Below, piece after piece: positions 8,918-21,807 of a stretch of 64,000 nucleotides of DNA. Numbering within the stretch: the first letter of the stretch is position 1; each line of letters opens with the position of its first letter. Below the pieces are notes generated by a model. The model ran no database searches. It was not told the DNA's origin and saw only the letters and a list, made by a program, of their open reading frames with translations. Location of the stretch: assembly GCA_025602915.1 (NCBI GenBank), contig JAHLJZ010000049.1, positions 110,477 to 174,476 of the forward strand, read 5' to 3'. A program made the position numbers and the translations under genes. Source of the DNA: Paraphysoderma sedebokerense (taxonomy: Eukaryota; Blastocladiomycota; Physodermatomycetes; Physodermatales; Physodermataceae).

Positions 8918-11348
8918 CTACTGAATCCATCTAACTTCCCAATCTTCAGTCAAATTCCAAACAACCTTGCCTCTCTTCTTGGTGTACCCATTAGTTAATT
9001 TACTCTTCCCACATCCGCCCTTTGACTTGCGACTCGTTAATTCCACTTTGCCCAATCCCCACAACACCATCAACAATGGCAACCCAGCGACAAATAAAAA
9101 CCACGTCACTAATATTCTTTCTAAAGTCTCAAATATCAAATGCGCATGCACACGGAGGAGCGATATGGAGGAATGTGGATTCATAATCTGGTTAAACTGT
9201 GGCTCTTCAACTTCCAACAATTCCTTCATCACCATGTTCACCATCGAAGGAGTATATGGACCAAGGTATTTCAGGATGACTGCTTTGAATAGGTCGGTGT
9301 TCTTTGACGTGGACGATCTGTTTGTGAGTCTGCGGGAGGCGATAATATTCTTTTTATAAATTGTCTCGGAAGGTTGATATTGGTGTGGTAAGTTTGGAAT
9401 AATAGACGGATAAGTACGAGAAGTCGGATAACCTCCGTTGAGTAGGACAGGAAACGGAGGTGCGACTTTGAGCGGAAGTACAGATAGTAAACCAGCGGTG
9501 AGACCATCCTCTATAAGCATCAGAATGCAAAAGATGAGTCACATTTGCACCCATTGGTTTGAGGGGATAGGAAGGAATTATGGAATATACCATGAAAACC
9601 ATAGCCACACCAAGCACCCGCAAAACTAGAATACTTCGTCCCCTGAATACCGTTTATCAGCTCTTGACACTGTGCTAAGTCAAAATTGTACACAGGGTGT
9701 TCATATGAGTATTCATCAATAATGAGCTCCTTCTTTGGTTCCCAGAGAGGATTAATCGTCAAGAAAATGTCACCATGTGTTTTCGTCGGAATGAAAGGTT
9801 GAAGTCGGTTCATCCAGTACGTTACAGAGACTGGATGTGAAGGAAGTGAGGAAGGTGACTCGTCGTAGTGTGATGAAGTGAGGTAATTCCAAGAACTCCA
9901 AGCGCTGCGCGATATCGGCATAAGCTTTAACAAAGTGAAATCAGTCTCAATCAACCATGAGGAGAGAATACAAAACACCTACATTGGGGTCTCTATGCAA
10001 GACCGCGCGATTGGTTGTATACTGTACTCCGGCTAATGCTTTTTTCTCTTCATTCGTCGGATCTTTCAGAAGATTTAACGCTTGGTCCCCGTGACAAGCG
10101 AATATCACATAATCAAACTTCTCAGTCTGTCCCTTGGCTGTGGTGAGCGCCACTTGGTTCCTTTTGAATTCGTCTCCTTTGTTTAAACTCGAAGCTCTCT
10201 TTACAGAGGTAACCGGACAGTTCAACTGAACTGAATCCTTGGGAAGCGCAGCAAGGATTTGGTCGACGTAGGACTTTGAACCGTTCAAAACAGTGAGCCA
10301 TTGTGGCCGGCCAATAAGCTGAAGCATTCGGTGGTTCCGGAAGAATCTTGAAAAGGGAAGGTTAAAGTTGAATTACTACAATCAAAAAGGGATTATAGAG
10401 CGAATTACCGAATTAATGCTAAAATAGGGAATTCGGAGAGACAAGTGCCTGCGGGTGTGGACCAAATGGCGGCTGTCTGAGGAACTAAGGAAATACAACG
10501 ACATTAACATTTGCCAAGTAATTCACATAGTCGCACAACAACATATACCTAGAAAATTTTCCAAGAATGATTTGGAATAACTGTACTCTTCCAGAAAATC
10601 TCCGATCGTCATGGAAGCGTATAACTGGTATGCCGCAAGAGCGTCAGCTAGAAAGACAGCACCAACGCAGTCAGCTTGGAACTTTGGATCAATCGGAATA
10701 AGGGTAGACTAATACCATCGACACCATTGACTTTAGTCACGTCGCCTTCAACCTCTAATAGTCTATCAACTTTGCGCACTATCAAATCTGCTTGGTGATG
10801 AAATCTAATCACATCCAACAGCATCCTCCACACCCCATTCTCCGAGAAATCATATACATTTTTGAATTGAGCGAACAAGGATGCCAAGTTGTCACCAGCC
10901 CATTCAAATGCGCCTTTGTCCCTGGAAACTGCAAAGGACATATCACTTGCGGTCAATTGTACATCGAGTTGTTTCATGAAAGCGAGAAAATTAGGGTAGG
11001 TAGCTATGATATAGAATTATCGTTACACACAAAATGGAATCGAAAATTAAATTTAGAATAATAATCTTTGTTTGTTTACGATCAAAGATCAAAGGCCCTT
11101 GTAGTGTTAAATGTCGACAAACCTGGATTACAGACGATGAAGCCCGTATCAACCCCGACGGATGCATGATTCTTTGATAGAGCAGGAACTTGAACAGTAT
11201 GAGTGTGGCCACCGGGATAATCGTTCTTCTCGAAGACCTTGACATCAAAGGCATTGGGGTGCTGGGAAAGGAGCCAGGCCGCCGATAGCCCTGTGATTCC
11301 GGAACCGATGACGGCGACTTTGAGAGGGGAAGTATCTGGATTTGTCAT
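8918..11348 (-). CDS. FAD/NAD-binding amine-oxidase-like protein (COG2907 family)
   Basis: The N-terminus has a Rossmann dinucleotide motif, KVAVIGSGITGLSAAWLLS, followed by VKVFEKNDYPGGHTHTVQVP and GVDTGFIVCNPATYPNFLA, a pattern typical of COG2907 oxidoreductases. The family is often encoded beside cyclopropane fatty acid synthases in bacteria. Later segments are LDVQLTASDMSFAVSRDKGA, RPQWLTVLNGSKSYVDQILA, FDYVIFACHGDQALNLLKDP, WMNRLQPF and TKYSSFAGAWCGYGFHEDG, the usual C-terminal FAD loop. A transmembrane segment (ILVTWFLFVAGLPLLMVLWG) lies near the C-terminus before a basic tail. About eight exons were read. The substrate is unknown; lipid modification is suggested by the bacterial family only. 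It is head-to-head with the homeodomain gene across 937 bp. Confidence 0.82.
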
Positions 11349-12285
11349 TATTCAAAAAGACGGCTAGGGTGACAATACAGTAATGTTGAATGGGTGTGAT
11401 TTGTATAGATAAAGGAATGCGGGCCGAGGAACAGATTGAAGGAGGGAAGCGAGCAAAAATTCCCGCGGAAAAAGTTCCCTTACGATGGTACGATCGATCG
11501 GCCCAAACAATTCACTTCGGGCGCGGGCAAATTGGCCTTCGCTTTCCTCATTACTTTTACATATGTACTTTAATTCACTACATTTTGGAATGTACGCTTA
11601 GTTGCATTTTGTACGCTCGTGTCGACAATCCAAGTCATGAAATCAAGCCATGTTCCCGTTCCACGCATCCCAACCCCTGTTCTAAGCTTTCAGGTCATTT
11701 GAGTAGAGCACTGTGCATGCATCAGAGGACTGTTGGCTACCGAACGCAGATTAGCAGAATAGGAAAATAATACGATTCACATTGCCATGAATGAGTCGGA
11801 GGGGACATGAGAAGTTAATTAAAAGGGCGAGGGTTGAGTGGACGCACAAAATGAAGGCCCGGGCGTCGAACCGGTCCATGCCCTCTCGTCTTGGCGCGCC
11901 CTTCCTCTGCCCGCCCTGGGCCCCTCCGCAATGTCGATGGAGGATGCATTTAAATAATTCACTCTCCTCTCTGCATCAAAAGAACCTCATCCAACGTTAG
12001 ATGTGCTGTCTTTGATTTACGCCCTGCTGTCTTTTTGTTTCCAAATCTCATTCATCCCATCCGAAAAGGTGTCGGTACTGTCAAACTCGCGTGCACCGCA
12101 AAGACAAGTCCGAACAGTACCTATTTTTTCATTTAAATGACCAACTCTGCAATACCGCAAGTATGTATAAGTTCCGTACTTAGAAGGCAAAAGTGTGTCG
12201 AAACAGAAATGGTTGCGTACAGATCAGTGAACATATCAGTAGAGTTAAACTGACCAATTACCTTTAAATACTAAAACTCATCCAG
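11349..12285. other. Long divergent intergenic region before homeodomain gene
   Basis: A 937-bp gap, the largest between annotated genes here. It holds a GC-rich patch at about 11,855-11,940 (with ggcgcgcc) that stands out against AT-rich surroundings. ORFs of 126 and 69 codons on the plus strand show no family features and are probably chance. It probably holds upstream control for the homeodomain gene and the oxidoreductase. Confidence 0.4.
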
Positions 12286-13822
12286 ATGCCTGCACCTACT
12301 TCGATTCCCGACACTACCTCGGAGACCACAACGATACAAACTGGGCCCTCCCTAATGAATGATCCGCCGGCCATACACAACGAAGATGCATCCCCTACTT
12401 TCGCCCTGGAATCCAAGGCCAAGAGATCCCGCAATGTCACCACTCCATACCAACTCCAAGTTCTGAATCGAGTTTGGATTCAAACTGCTTTCCCGGATGC
12501 AAAGCTCAGAGAAACTCTTGCAAAGTCTTTGGGAATGACACCGCGGGCTGTCCAGATATGGTTTCAAAATGTTTGTGATATAATCCTCGTCTTTCTTGTT
12601 TGAGCGAATTGACTGAATAATCCACCCTCTTGTGTCATATTATCGTATCTAGCAACGACAGAAAGCAAGATCCAGAAATAGTTTCTTATCGAAACATCCA
12701 ACTAACGACTTGTATCGTCCAATACCGACGCCGGTAACGGGTCAACTGGATAATCGGCAGGTGGGGGCAGTGCCAACTATGCCACCAAATGCCGTCTATT
12801 ATTATCAGCATGGTTACTATACCGGATCGTATTCACTTTCCAAAGCGGAAGATGTCACAGATGCAACTAGGGTTGAGGAAGGTGCTGCGAATCTGTCTAA
12901 GGGAAACGATGATGTCGAGGCAGTTCGCGAAGGAGGGCTGGTGCGGGAGAAGAAAGCGATCAGTAGTTCAGAAGACTCAAATTCTTCATCAGAATCACAG
13001 AATGTCGAAGCTTCTTCACACACATCTGGCTTTATCAAACAAGTATCATCCAAGAAAAAAGCTCGACCGCCGCCTATCTTCATCCCTCCATCAAGTGCCC
13101 CTCTCAGACCATCTATCACGTCGCCATTAAAGAAACCAATGTCTGCTTCCATTGTTACTCACCCGCGGGGAACAGGATATTTCTATCCTTCTCCCATATT
13201 TTCAGAGATTCCAACACCCACGTCGGCCACGTCATCTTCGTCTTACAAAGCTTCGAGTCTGCCATCGTCCTCCGTCAGGGGCCAATTTGTACCTATTGCA
13301 CCGAAACCGCCTCAAGCCTACTATCCTCATATTTCATTTTCCAATTATCCCTTCTTCAACGGTACATTAAAAGATCACCCACACAGTGCTACCATTCCGA
13401 CGACAACATTCTCCGCCGCCATGTCAGCACATACGCAATCTTCAAAATATTCACCTATTCTTCCCAGACCATCCACAATTACGACCAAATCAGCATCAAA
13501 TTCTCCTCTCAATTCCCCTTTAATGAAATCACCCATTGTTTTGCCTGATCCACAAATTACAAAGTCACCTGGGTCACCAAATTCAGTAGCTGCATCTGAT
13601 AAAGAAAGTGTAGGGTCCGATCATGCCACTAATCCTTTGGATATGTTGGCGGAAGCTGCGAGTACTATTGTTCGTAAAAAGGGGGAAAGTCGGAAAAGAG
13701 CATCCATTGAAAAACCTTTGGAAAGTGGTACAAATAATGATAATGAGGAGGGGATGGAGGGCGGAAAGAAGAAACGTGCTAAAACGACAAGAAGTCGAAA
13801 AGGAAAGGATCCAGAACAGTAG
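12286..13822 (+). CDS. Homeodomain transcription factor
   Basis: Two exons (12286-12570, 12653-13822) encode about 484 residues. Residues about 45-105 form a 60-residue homeodomain: KRSRNVTTPYQLQVLNRVWI, QTAFPDAKLRETLAKSLGM and TPRAVQIWFQNQRQKARSR. Helix 3 keeps W48, F49 and N51, but positions 52-54 read Q-R-Q instead of the usual R-R-x. The intron splits the WFQN/QRQK site. The rest is low-complexity Ser/Pro-rich sequence (for example PPPIFIPPSSAPLRPSITSP) and ends in basic clusters (KKKRAKTTRSRKGKD) that may be nuclear localisation signals. It resembles fungal Pho2/Yox1-type regulators in layout, but no specific orthologue can be named. It converges on the LamG gene. Confidence 0.85.
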
Positions 13823-14121
13823 AGTGACAATTTGGATTTCACGTGTGTAAACTTTTTGTACTTTATCACAATATAGAAATGTCTTTTTGTAAAGTAAATT
13901 GCGGCTCTTATAGCTTAAAGTTGCAGTGTGTAGTTATTACAGGTTTATAGAATGTGGAATAAATATCTCCAATATTTTGTATCGTATGAAAGTTAAGACG
14001 GTTTTATTCCAAATGAGATAGGCTATTGTTATATACATTCACAAATCGCATGATAATAATAATGTAGAGTATTTCATACTATTGCATTAAGGTCAAATAT
14101 ACAAATACAACTTAGTTAAAC

Positions 14122-17100
14122 TCAACTTTTCCTCAATTCCGCCGTAGCTTTAACTTCCTTTCCTTTTAACCCACCTTCACCCATTTTCTCTATTTCTCTC
14201 GCATCCTTCCCTTCGATATGCTGCCCGTTCACAACAATAACACTAGTTCTATTCGTCGCTAACGATTTACTATCTCCTGTTCCATTTTTATTTCCACCTC
14301 GTTTGGCTTTATATCGCGTAAATATCAGATTCGCGGGAACAAAATAAAACGGTACCAAAATCACCAGCCATTCCAAAACATCTACGGTACCTTCGTATTC
14401 TCTATATATATATCCGGTAGTTGAGACTGCGATTCTGAGTGCTCGAAGTAAACATAGCATAAATAAACCGGTGAATAGAACGACTCTAAATTTTCGATCG
14501 AAATCGGCTCGTACGTAGGGGAAAACAGATTGATGTAATATTATGAATGCAATGACGAATGCCATAGCTAAGGTGTAGGGAATATCAGCATACGAAAAAA
14601 TAACTGACGTAAAGATGATGACGGCTTTCATTGCAAAGTCGACGGTTAGGTAGGTATAGTGTTCTGGGTCGTACGGTTTGTATAAATTGCCGAAAGGAGC
14701 GTGGGGGTTGTTATAATCGATTTTGTTTTTGTTCTTCAGTTTTTTTAGGGTACGGTAGATCATGTATGGGATGAGAAGAAGGAAAACCTGTAGAGAATGT
14801 AGCTGGAATTAGATTACACAACTAAACCGACGGGAATAAGTGGTATAAAGAGAGCAAAAACATACAAATAAAATTGGGATCGCAGTAACAATGATTCCGA
14901 CATGACTTCCTCGGAAACACTCAATGGAAGGTTGGCTCGATAATACAAGTCTCGGACCAACTCGACGGCACGCAAAAGCCATGATACTTGAATGTGTGAT
15001 GGCAAATGAAATGATCACGATGATATTCATGAAACCATCCATAAAGACTTGTCGTAAGGGTTTCTTCTTTGTTTCCGACGGTATGAGCTTTTCATTCACA
15101 AATCTTCGCAAAGAATCCAATGTATCATTTTGCATTCTATCAATTTTCTTCCAAAGAACAGTGACTCCCAAGCAAAGAACGCATAGTGCGAGAAGCATCA
15201 GAGGAAGTAGGATGTCGAAATATAATTTGGTGATGGGACTCGCAGGGATCATATAGTACTTCGAATTTGCTCCAAAGAAAATATTTAGCACATCCAGTTT
15301 AAAACTGAATAAGGCCAAGAAATTCTTGTGGGATCCGAGATAATTGACAAGTAAAGTAGAGACTTGAAGGAAAAACAGTGAATCAGTGAATGCCAGGTCG
15401 GCCTGACGAGGGAGCATGAAGATGACAGTGACAAAAATAATTGACACAATCACCAAAACAGCAATGTAAGCCGCGCTAAGATCGAATTCCGGTTTCAGCT
15501 CGATGCAACTGAGTCCACTATTATTTAAAATAGAGGTAAGAGAAAGTAATACGGGAATCAAAGGGATCAAAGAGAACAGGTAATACTAACGAGTCATAAT
15601 AACCGTAAGGACACTCAGAGCATAAAACACCCGTGTACAGTCCCCGACAAGTCTGGTTCAACGGACAACCATCCAACTTGTCGCAACATTTTCTGTTATA
15701 GCACATATGGAATTCCGGCTCGAGTAAACCCGAGGCTTCATCGTACCAATAGTTTTGCTTCACTTTGACCGAACTGCCACCATCGCATTCGCCCCCGGTA
15801 GGACATGGTTTACAATCTGAATTCGGTAATAGATTGAAGTAGTCCTTCGAGCATGGCACACATATTTCGATTGCGGTTTCAGGTTCCCGATACTTCTGTG
15901 TTCCAGCCGGACAAATCAATTGTGGCAATTTTTTTCCGAGTATTGAAACGGTTGCCTCATTTGAGTAAGCTTTACTGTCATGGAGGACATAAAGGAGTTG
16001 GACGGGAACATCTACATTGTTAATGATGTTATTACGAATCGTTTTAAAGGAAACGATCACACGGAGAGCGTTGTCGGTTATCGGTTGGTTTGTAGAGTTG
16101 ATTACAGCGCCAGGATAGCAATTGTTGTCGACGTCAGGGGCGCACTGATAAATTATAACATTAGAAGGGAATGGCTCTTGTATATACGCGGTAAGAACGT
16201 CATCATCCTTCGGATACGTTAGCTTAATCTGTACGTAGAAATTCCTTATTGAACAAAATTTCACCAACCAAATCAACGCCTCGAAGAAAAACAGTAATAT
16301 CTTCAATTAAAGAAACTTCGTATTTTTGCTGTAAGGGAATCGACGAATAAATTCGATAAGGTGAATACTGTTTTGCAAGACTGCTATTGCCCCCTAGCAA
16401 ACCATGATAACGATTTGAACCTTGATCTACAATCACTCCATAATTCGGGCTCTCGTCGAAGGACCAATATCCGATCAAACTTGAATCATTCAATTTCGGG
16501 CTACTTGGTGAAATCGCCAAATTCATATCCTCAAGAATTTGCTCTTGGGTACGAACGGAATTGTAAATTTTGAGTTCATCCATCATTCCAGGATAAAAAT
16601 CTGATGGTGTCGCAACAGTAGGGCCATCGAACTCTTGGCCGATCGACCATGGCAAACCCGTGACAACATTACCGACTATATCATCCAATTGTTGGACAGA
16701 AATGCTAGTTCCATTAATGAACATCTCTATTTCTGTTTTCGTCGTCCCCAAAGGCTTGAATGTAACAGCCCAGTGCCAAGGATAGGAGGAATTTGAGGCG
16801 CAGCATTGGCGGGATTGCGACCGAACACGAACGTGCGGAATGATCGCCGCTTTTGATCCAAATGTAGGATAGGAGCCGAAAACGATAATGTTGCTACCAT
16901 TGGGATAATGCTTTGATAGTGTAGCATAGTCTTTATAGACGTATCTATCGTCACCTAGTTTACCCGCGAGCATCCACATTTCCACTGTCCATCTATCACC
17001 AACTCCGAAATCCCGGAGGCCTCCCCAATCATCGATCCCGTCAAACATTAACGCATACCCGCTTGCGCCTGCGAAGGGCGGATCGTTGACATTCTTGGAA

Positions 17101-18428
17101 TGAATGTATATAACAGCAGCCGAACTCTTAGATTGCGATGCATTTGCGTAGAAGACGATAGAAGCAACCGCAAAACCGGAGAGATGCGGAGTGGGAGTAT
17201 ATCTTAGGGTGATATTACCGGTACCACCAGTTACATTCAAAACGAGTGGCGCTTTGTCGAATGGGACTCCGGAAGTTTCGTTGATTAAATATCCCCGTTC
17301 AGGAAGCTTGGTGATTGTAAAACTAGTTACTTCAGTGCTCGAATTCACGAAGTATGGAGCTGTCAGGATGACAGTCGTGTTTTGGTTTTCCATAAATCGA
17401 ATAGAATTCACTGGTGCTTCTGAATCAACACTTACAGGCCTTTGACTCAGCGAAACTGAATTTAAAGAAATATCCATAACCGAATTAATGGTATACGAAT
17501 CTCGCGTATCAGCAAAAGTCGTTGTAGTGTTTTCCTCGTTAAACTTGTAATAAGCGATTAAGTTGTCCGACGATGTGTTTGCGACATTGAAAATATAATC
17601 CAGCCCATCCGAAGCGTCCGTCAGAATATTTTGTCGCCATAGCGAAAGTTCGTCCAGAATTCCAGTGTATTGAGTTTGGTTGTTGATACTGCAACCAATT
17701 CTTGGGAGCGAAGCATTTCCAAAAAAAGGCACCTCCAAAGGACTTGTTCTGCCGATAAAGTCTGAAGTCGTGGAGGTACCATTTAATAATATGGTGTACG
17801 AAGCACTCGTGGAATTCATGTGTAATCCAATCATGATATGATGGTAATTTTGCGGAGAAACTAAAGGAATTTTTGTTAGAGAGTTACAAGGAAACCGATC
17901 GTTTGAATTACTCACGCGACGTGTCGAACTTAGCTTTTAAACATCCTCCTTCCGAGCCTGGCAACATTATCTCCAGTTTCATTTGATCATCAAGAAATAC
18001 CACAAGACCAAGCTCCTGAGCTACCGGGTCATTCACTGTACCTGTGGAACACTGATTCCCAAGAGCGAGGAAGACGGATTGTCCACTAACTTGGTTTGGC
18101 TGAACGGAGTAATAGAAAATATTGTTAATAGCCATTGAATTGGCATTGAATAATTACTCTTCATAAATACCTTGAGGAACACAGACATAGTGAACCCGCT
18201 AAGATTATCCAAAGCTCGAGGAAGAAGTAGACAGTCGTCGCCATCAAAGCTCAGCGCTCGGCCGGCACCGCCAGCGTACTGAGAAAGCTGGGCATTGATA
18301 CACAGTGATATCCACAGAAGAAGCAGAACTACAGTGCCAAATCATTTGCATAAGCATGTAACTTTTATTGCGACAGACTTCAAAACTGCGGACTTACCGC
18401 AAAGTTGGCCTTCGGATACCGACTTCAT
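14122..18428 (-). CDS. LamG-domain, cysteine-rich, multipass membrane receptor-like protein
   Basis: A signal peptide (VLLLLWISLCINAQ) is split by an intron after MKSVSEGQLC. The mature part begins GRALSFDGDDCLLLPRAL and has two LamG/concanavalin-like jellyroll domains (HHIMIGLHMNSTSASYTI, YTGILDELSLWRQN; then FDGIDDWGGLRDFGVGDRW, YPWHWAVTFKPLG, YPGMMDELKIYNSVRTQEQI). Between them is an Ig/cadherin-like module ending IHSKNVNDPPF. A cysteine-rich zone follows (CPAGTQKYREPE, CPTGGECDGG, CRGLYTGVLCSECPYGYYD), then about eight membrane helices (AAYIAVLVIVSIIFVTVIFM; FDILLPLMLLALCVLCLGVT; VDVLEWLVILVPFYFVPANL) and a charged cytoplasmic tail. Total is about 1,300 residues over seven exons, including one 41-nt intron. 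Surface sensing or adhesion is inferred; no ligand or signalling domain can be named. Similar Cys-rich plus multipass layouts occur in algae and protists. Confidence 0.78.
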
Positions 18429-19148
18429 TAAGGATGCGAAGGAGGACTTGGTATAATGCGAAGAGGAATCTGTTAATCGGAATTCAATTAGATATTAGGA
18501 GGGTCCGAGGGCAGTACTAACTATGAAGGTGGTAAAGGAAAGGTGTCTCTAACTTTCGTCTCATACTTTGAGTATCTTCGCTTGAAACTTTGAACCTTCA
18601 TAGATACACAAGACGTGAGTGCCTAACAGTCCCTAACAGTGACAGGCGACCGTGCCGTCACGCCGTGGTGAGTGGTCCCTATAGACATCCCTAATTGCAA
18701 ACGGCAAGGCGCTGCAACCTGCTGCAACTCACAATTCATATTATACTCTCGAATTGATAACTTGCCAGTAGACAATGGCATGTAGAAGAGTCATAGAGGA
18801 GTCCGAGTCTCCCTCTTCCATCAAATTTCTCGGACAAATTCACGATGGACGGATGGAAGCTTGAACTTACCATTTGCCAATTCCTCTATGGGGATTGGGG
18901 AACTTGAAGTTGACATTTCGTGCCATGATAACCACCATGATATACACAAATGAAAGTATAGGTAATATTGAAAGATAGAATCACATCAGATGATACAACT
19001 TCAAATGAAAGGACAAAATCCACACTTGCTTCTGGGGCTCCAAACCTGAGGCGAATGGGTTGTTCGCAACTTGGCACAGTTCGTCCTCTGTCCTGTGAGA
19101 TCAGTCATTTCACATCACTGCAAGATAATTTGAATATCAGAATCATAT
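18429..19148. other. Divergent intergenic region, LamG receptor / CCDC61
   Basis: A 720-bp gap between two head-to-head genes. On the minus strand at about 18,868-18,925 there is a short open piece starting ATG (MARNVNFKFPNPHRGIG) followed by a consensus GTAAGT donor, which could be a 5' exon of an unrecognised transcript; no following exon was found. No X-box-like ciliary promoter motif was seen before CCDC61. Confidence 0.3.
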
Positions 19149-21444
19149 ATGCCACCGTCTCCCTCGATGCCAAGTTCAGCATCGGCACATCCTTCCGTCT
19201 TCAACTTGACAGAGTCGGCTACCATTAATATCAGAAATGCACAATATTCGTTGACTGTTCAGGCCTCGATTCCACCTCATATGGGTTCCTCTGAAGGGGC
19301 TACTCTACGGATTTGGCTAATGAAAGAATCAAACGAACATGTAAACATCAATTCAAATGTCGGCTCTGTTGGTGTTGCTTCTGGATTGAATCACGAATTT
19401 AAAAAAGATAGCTGGTACGGCGAGTTTGACGGAGCATGTACGTGATGTGATTCCCATATAGTCTATGATGCGATTTGTGACTAGTTGGATAACTCAGTTT
19501 TCGATTGCAAAATTTAGATGTGGAAGCAATCACAAGAAAAACAGGCAATTATAAGAAATTTGGCGTATTTGTTGAGATGTTACTATCATCATTAAAGAAG
19601 GTCAACTCATGTTTTGTTGCTTCAACCAGATTCGGGGTTAACCTTGAATTATTTTATTAGGCAAACCCAACGGTGCATTTAGATCTGTTAAGTTCTACGG
19701 ATTTACTTACGCTGAAGTCAAGCCTCTCCGCTCCAGTCAATTTGAGCCATAATCAAGTGTCGACAGATGACAAACGCTATTTAATATTGGTATATAGTGT
19801 TGCTTATGACAGGTATGACCTGATCGTTTCAAACTACATTTTTACTTCACTCTAAGTTCAACTATTTCATTTGTGTCAGAGTGCACTACCCGATACCGCT
19901 GATATATCATCCTGTCAATGCTGAACCGACGATGTTGATAAACATGATACGAGACTTGCAATTGGGCAAGGAACGGTTGGAAAGGGACTGTAAAGCCACC
20001 AAGGAAGAGATTGATAAGGTCAATACGATTTCTTGCGACTAATACAGTCTCGGTTTTGTAAATGGATGTCCTGACGCTATTGAGCAGCTCCAGAACGAAA
20101 ACTCGTCGCTCCGTAACAATCTTCAAGATCTTCAAACTGAAAAGTCATCATTGGAACATCAGCTACAAGTAGTCGATTCAAGTCGTTCATCTGTTAACCA
20201 AGAAAGAGTCATTTCTGACCTACGCCAAGAGCTCGATATGATGAATCGTGAACTCGAATTCGCGCGTGCCGAATGTGAAAAGTGGCGTAGGAATTACGAC
20301 GAGTTGAAGGAACAGAAGCAATCAAAGTCCAGAGCAAGTTTGTATGCTAAGAGGTCTACATCGTACTCGGGAAACCGCACAGTACAGAGGTATTTCGGCA
20401 AAGTTGAACAAAGCATGAATGACTATTGACGAGCAGTAAACTTAAGCAGTCCATCGCGAACTCCTTACAATTCAACATATACACGCATACGCTCAAAGCC
20501 GCTCTCAAATGTCACAAGTTCTCCAGTTCGAGTACCCAAAAGTTCAAGCCAATCGAATTCTCGGTCTCCTTTCAAACGATTCGATCCAACGCAATGGGCT
20601 AAGGAACAGGAAGAGAAACGACGACTGCGACAGTCAAATGATCGGTATGCAAGTATCCAGCTGCTCGTATTTAATTTTGTTAATGGGGACTTATAATGTA
20701 GGAGACGTTCGCTGTCAAATACTCGAAATACTCTGAGATCTGCAAGTGTGGAATCTAAAAGATCGATCCGATCTACAAGCAGTATAAACTCTGCAGTTTC
20801 GAATAGTAACTATCAGTTCGAGTGACTCTTCTCCTCTCTTTGGGTATTAGTCTGACGGTGATTGGTAGGTTCGAGAAGATCTGCTGCTCGGATAGCAACT
20901 CAGAATTTTGAATACAATAGAAGAAAGGAAAATAGGATATCCGATCTGTCTCGTACGTCATAGTCTTCGGTTGATAGTTTGCTTTATACATTTGTACACT
21001 AAGCATGATCGCACTGCAGCCGTGCGTCAAGAAATTCTTAAATCGTCCCAATCGATGAATCGACGTCAACCAACCAAAGCATCCAGCACTAACAGCAGAA
21101 CAAAAGGAGGGAATCGGTTATCTAAATTAGATATCTCCCCCGTAAAATCCAGTCGAACCATAAATTCCACCAGATCGAGTTACCACTTGAATTCGTCCTC
21201 GTTGAGCCGGCAGAACTCCAATCGAAAATCTACATATCAAAGGAACCAGGCAAATGATTCTATATCCTCGAGTAAAACTGACCAACTATATCCTGAAGGC
21301 TATCCAAATGAAAACGACTTTAGACAACCTAGTGCACAGAGGCGACGAAGTAAGAGTACAAATAGCAGGGAACGGGATATCAGCGGTCGTTTGGCAAAGT
21401 TGACGGAATTATTGCGAAAAGCAAAAGCAGAAGCTCGACAATGA
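19149..21444 (+). CDS. CCDC61: CCDC61/VFL3 homologue, centriole/basal-body protein
   Basis: CCDC61 (VFL3 in Chlamydomonas) is a SAS6-like-fold protein needed for basal body positioning and striated/rootlet fibres. About nine exons were read. The N-terminal globular domain contains KKDSWYGEFDGAYVEAITRK, TGNYKKFGVFVEMLLSSLKK, VHLDLLSSTDLLTLKSSLSA, DDKRYLILVYSVAYDRVHYP and IPLIYHPVNAEP, which follow the family pattern (WRGEFDAxF-IExLTxKTGNFKxF, LDLLTYxDLExL, KRYLILxYxxEFDRxHYPLPL). A coiled coil follows (LERDCKATKEEIDKLQNENS; RQELDMMNRELEFARAECEK), then RSPFKRFDPTQWAKEQEEKR, the conserved FDPT-W segment, and a Ser/Arg-rich tail ending in KLTELLRKAKAEARQ. All junctions are GT-AG and in phase. Presence implies centrioles, at least in one life stage. 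Confidence 0.85.
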
Positions 21445-21807
21445 TATCTGTCCAAGAGAATCTACTATCAGTATTTATTTTGTAACTAGTTGTTGCTGAC
21501 ACTTGGTGACAGGCATTCATATAAGTTTGCATGCATTGTATTGTATTTGTAATACATGGAGGTTTGGCATTTGAATTATCTTCAATATAACCGTTGTTTT
21601 TATCAATACCAGGAGAGATCGGCGTTCCATTGCACAAGATTTATTTTAATTATCAGTGATAGTGCATTTTTACAGTACAGTTTTTTTAGCAGTTTACAGG
21701 TGATACACATTTCTATATACATAATAATAGATTTTAGACAAACTGCAAAGTGCCCAACAAAAGGGATCACCTACAGACTTGAAAATATACAGATAGAGGA
21801 AATATTA
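21445..21807. other. Convergent 3' region CCDC61 / unknown gene
   Basis: About 360 bp of AT-rich sequence between convergent stops. Plus-strand ORFs here lack family features. Nothing further was seen. Confidence 0.35.

Noticed and set aside
11390-12000. Plus-strand ORFs of 126 and 69 codons before the homeodomain gene
   Set aside because: No family features, biased composition, and partly in a GC-rich promoter patch. Probably chance.
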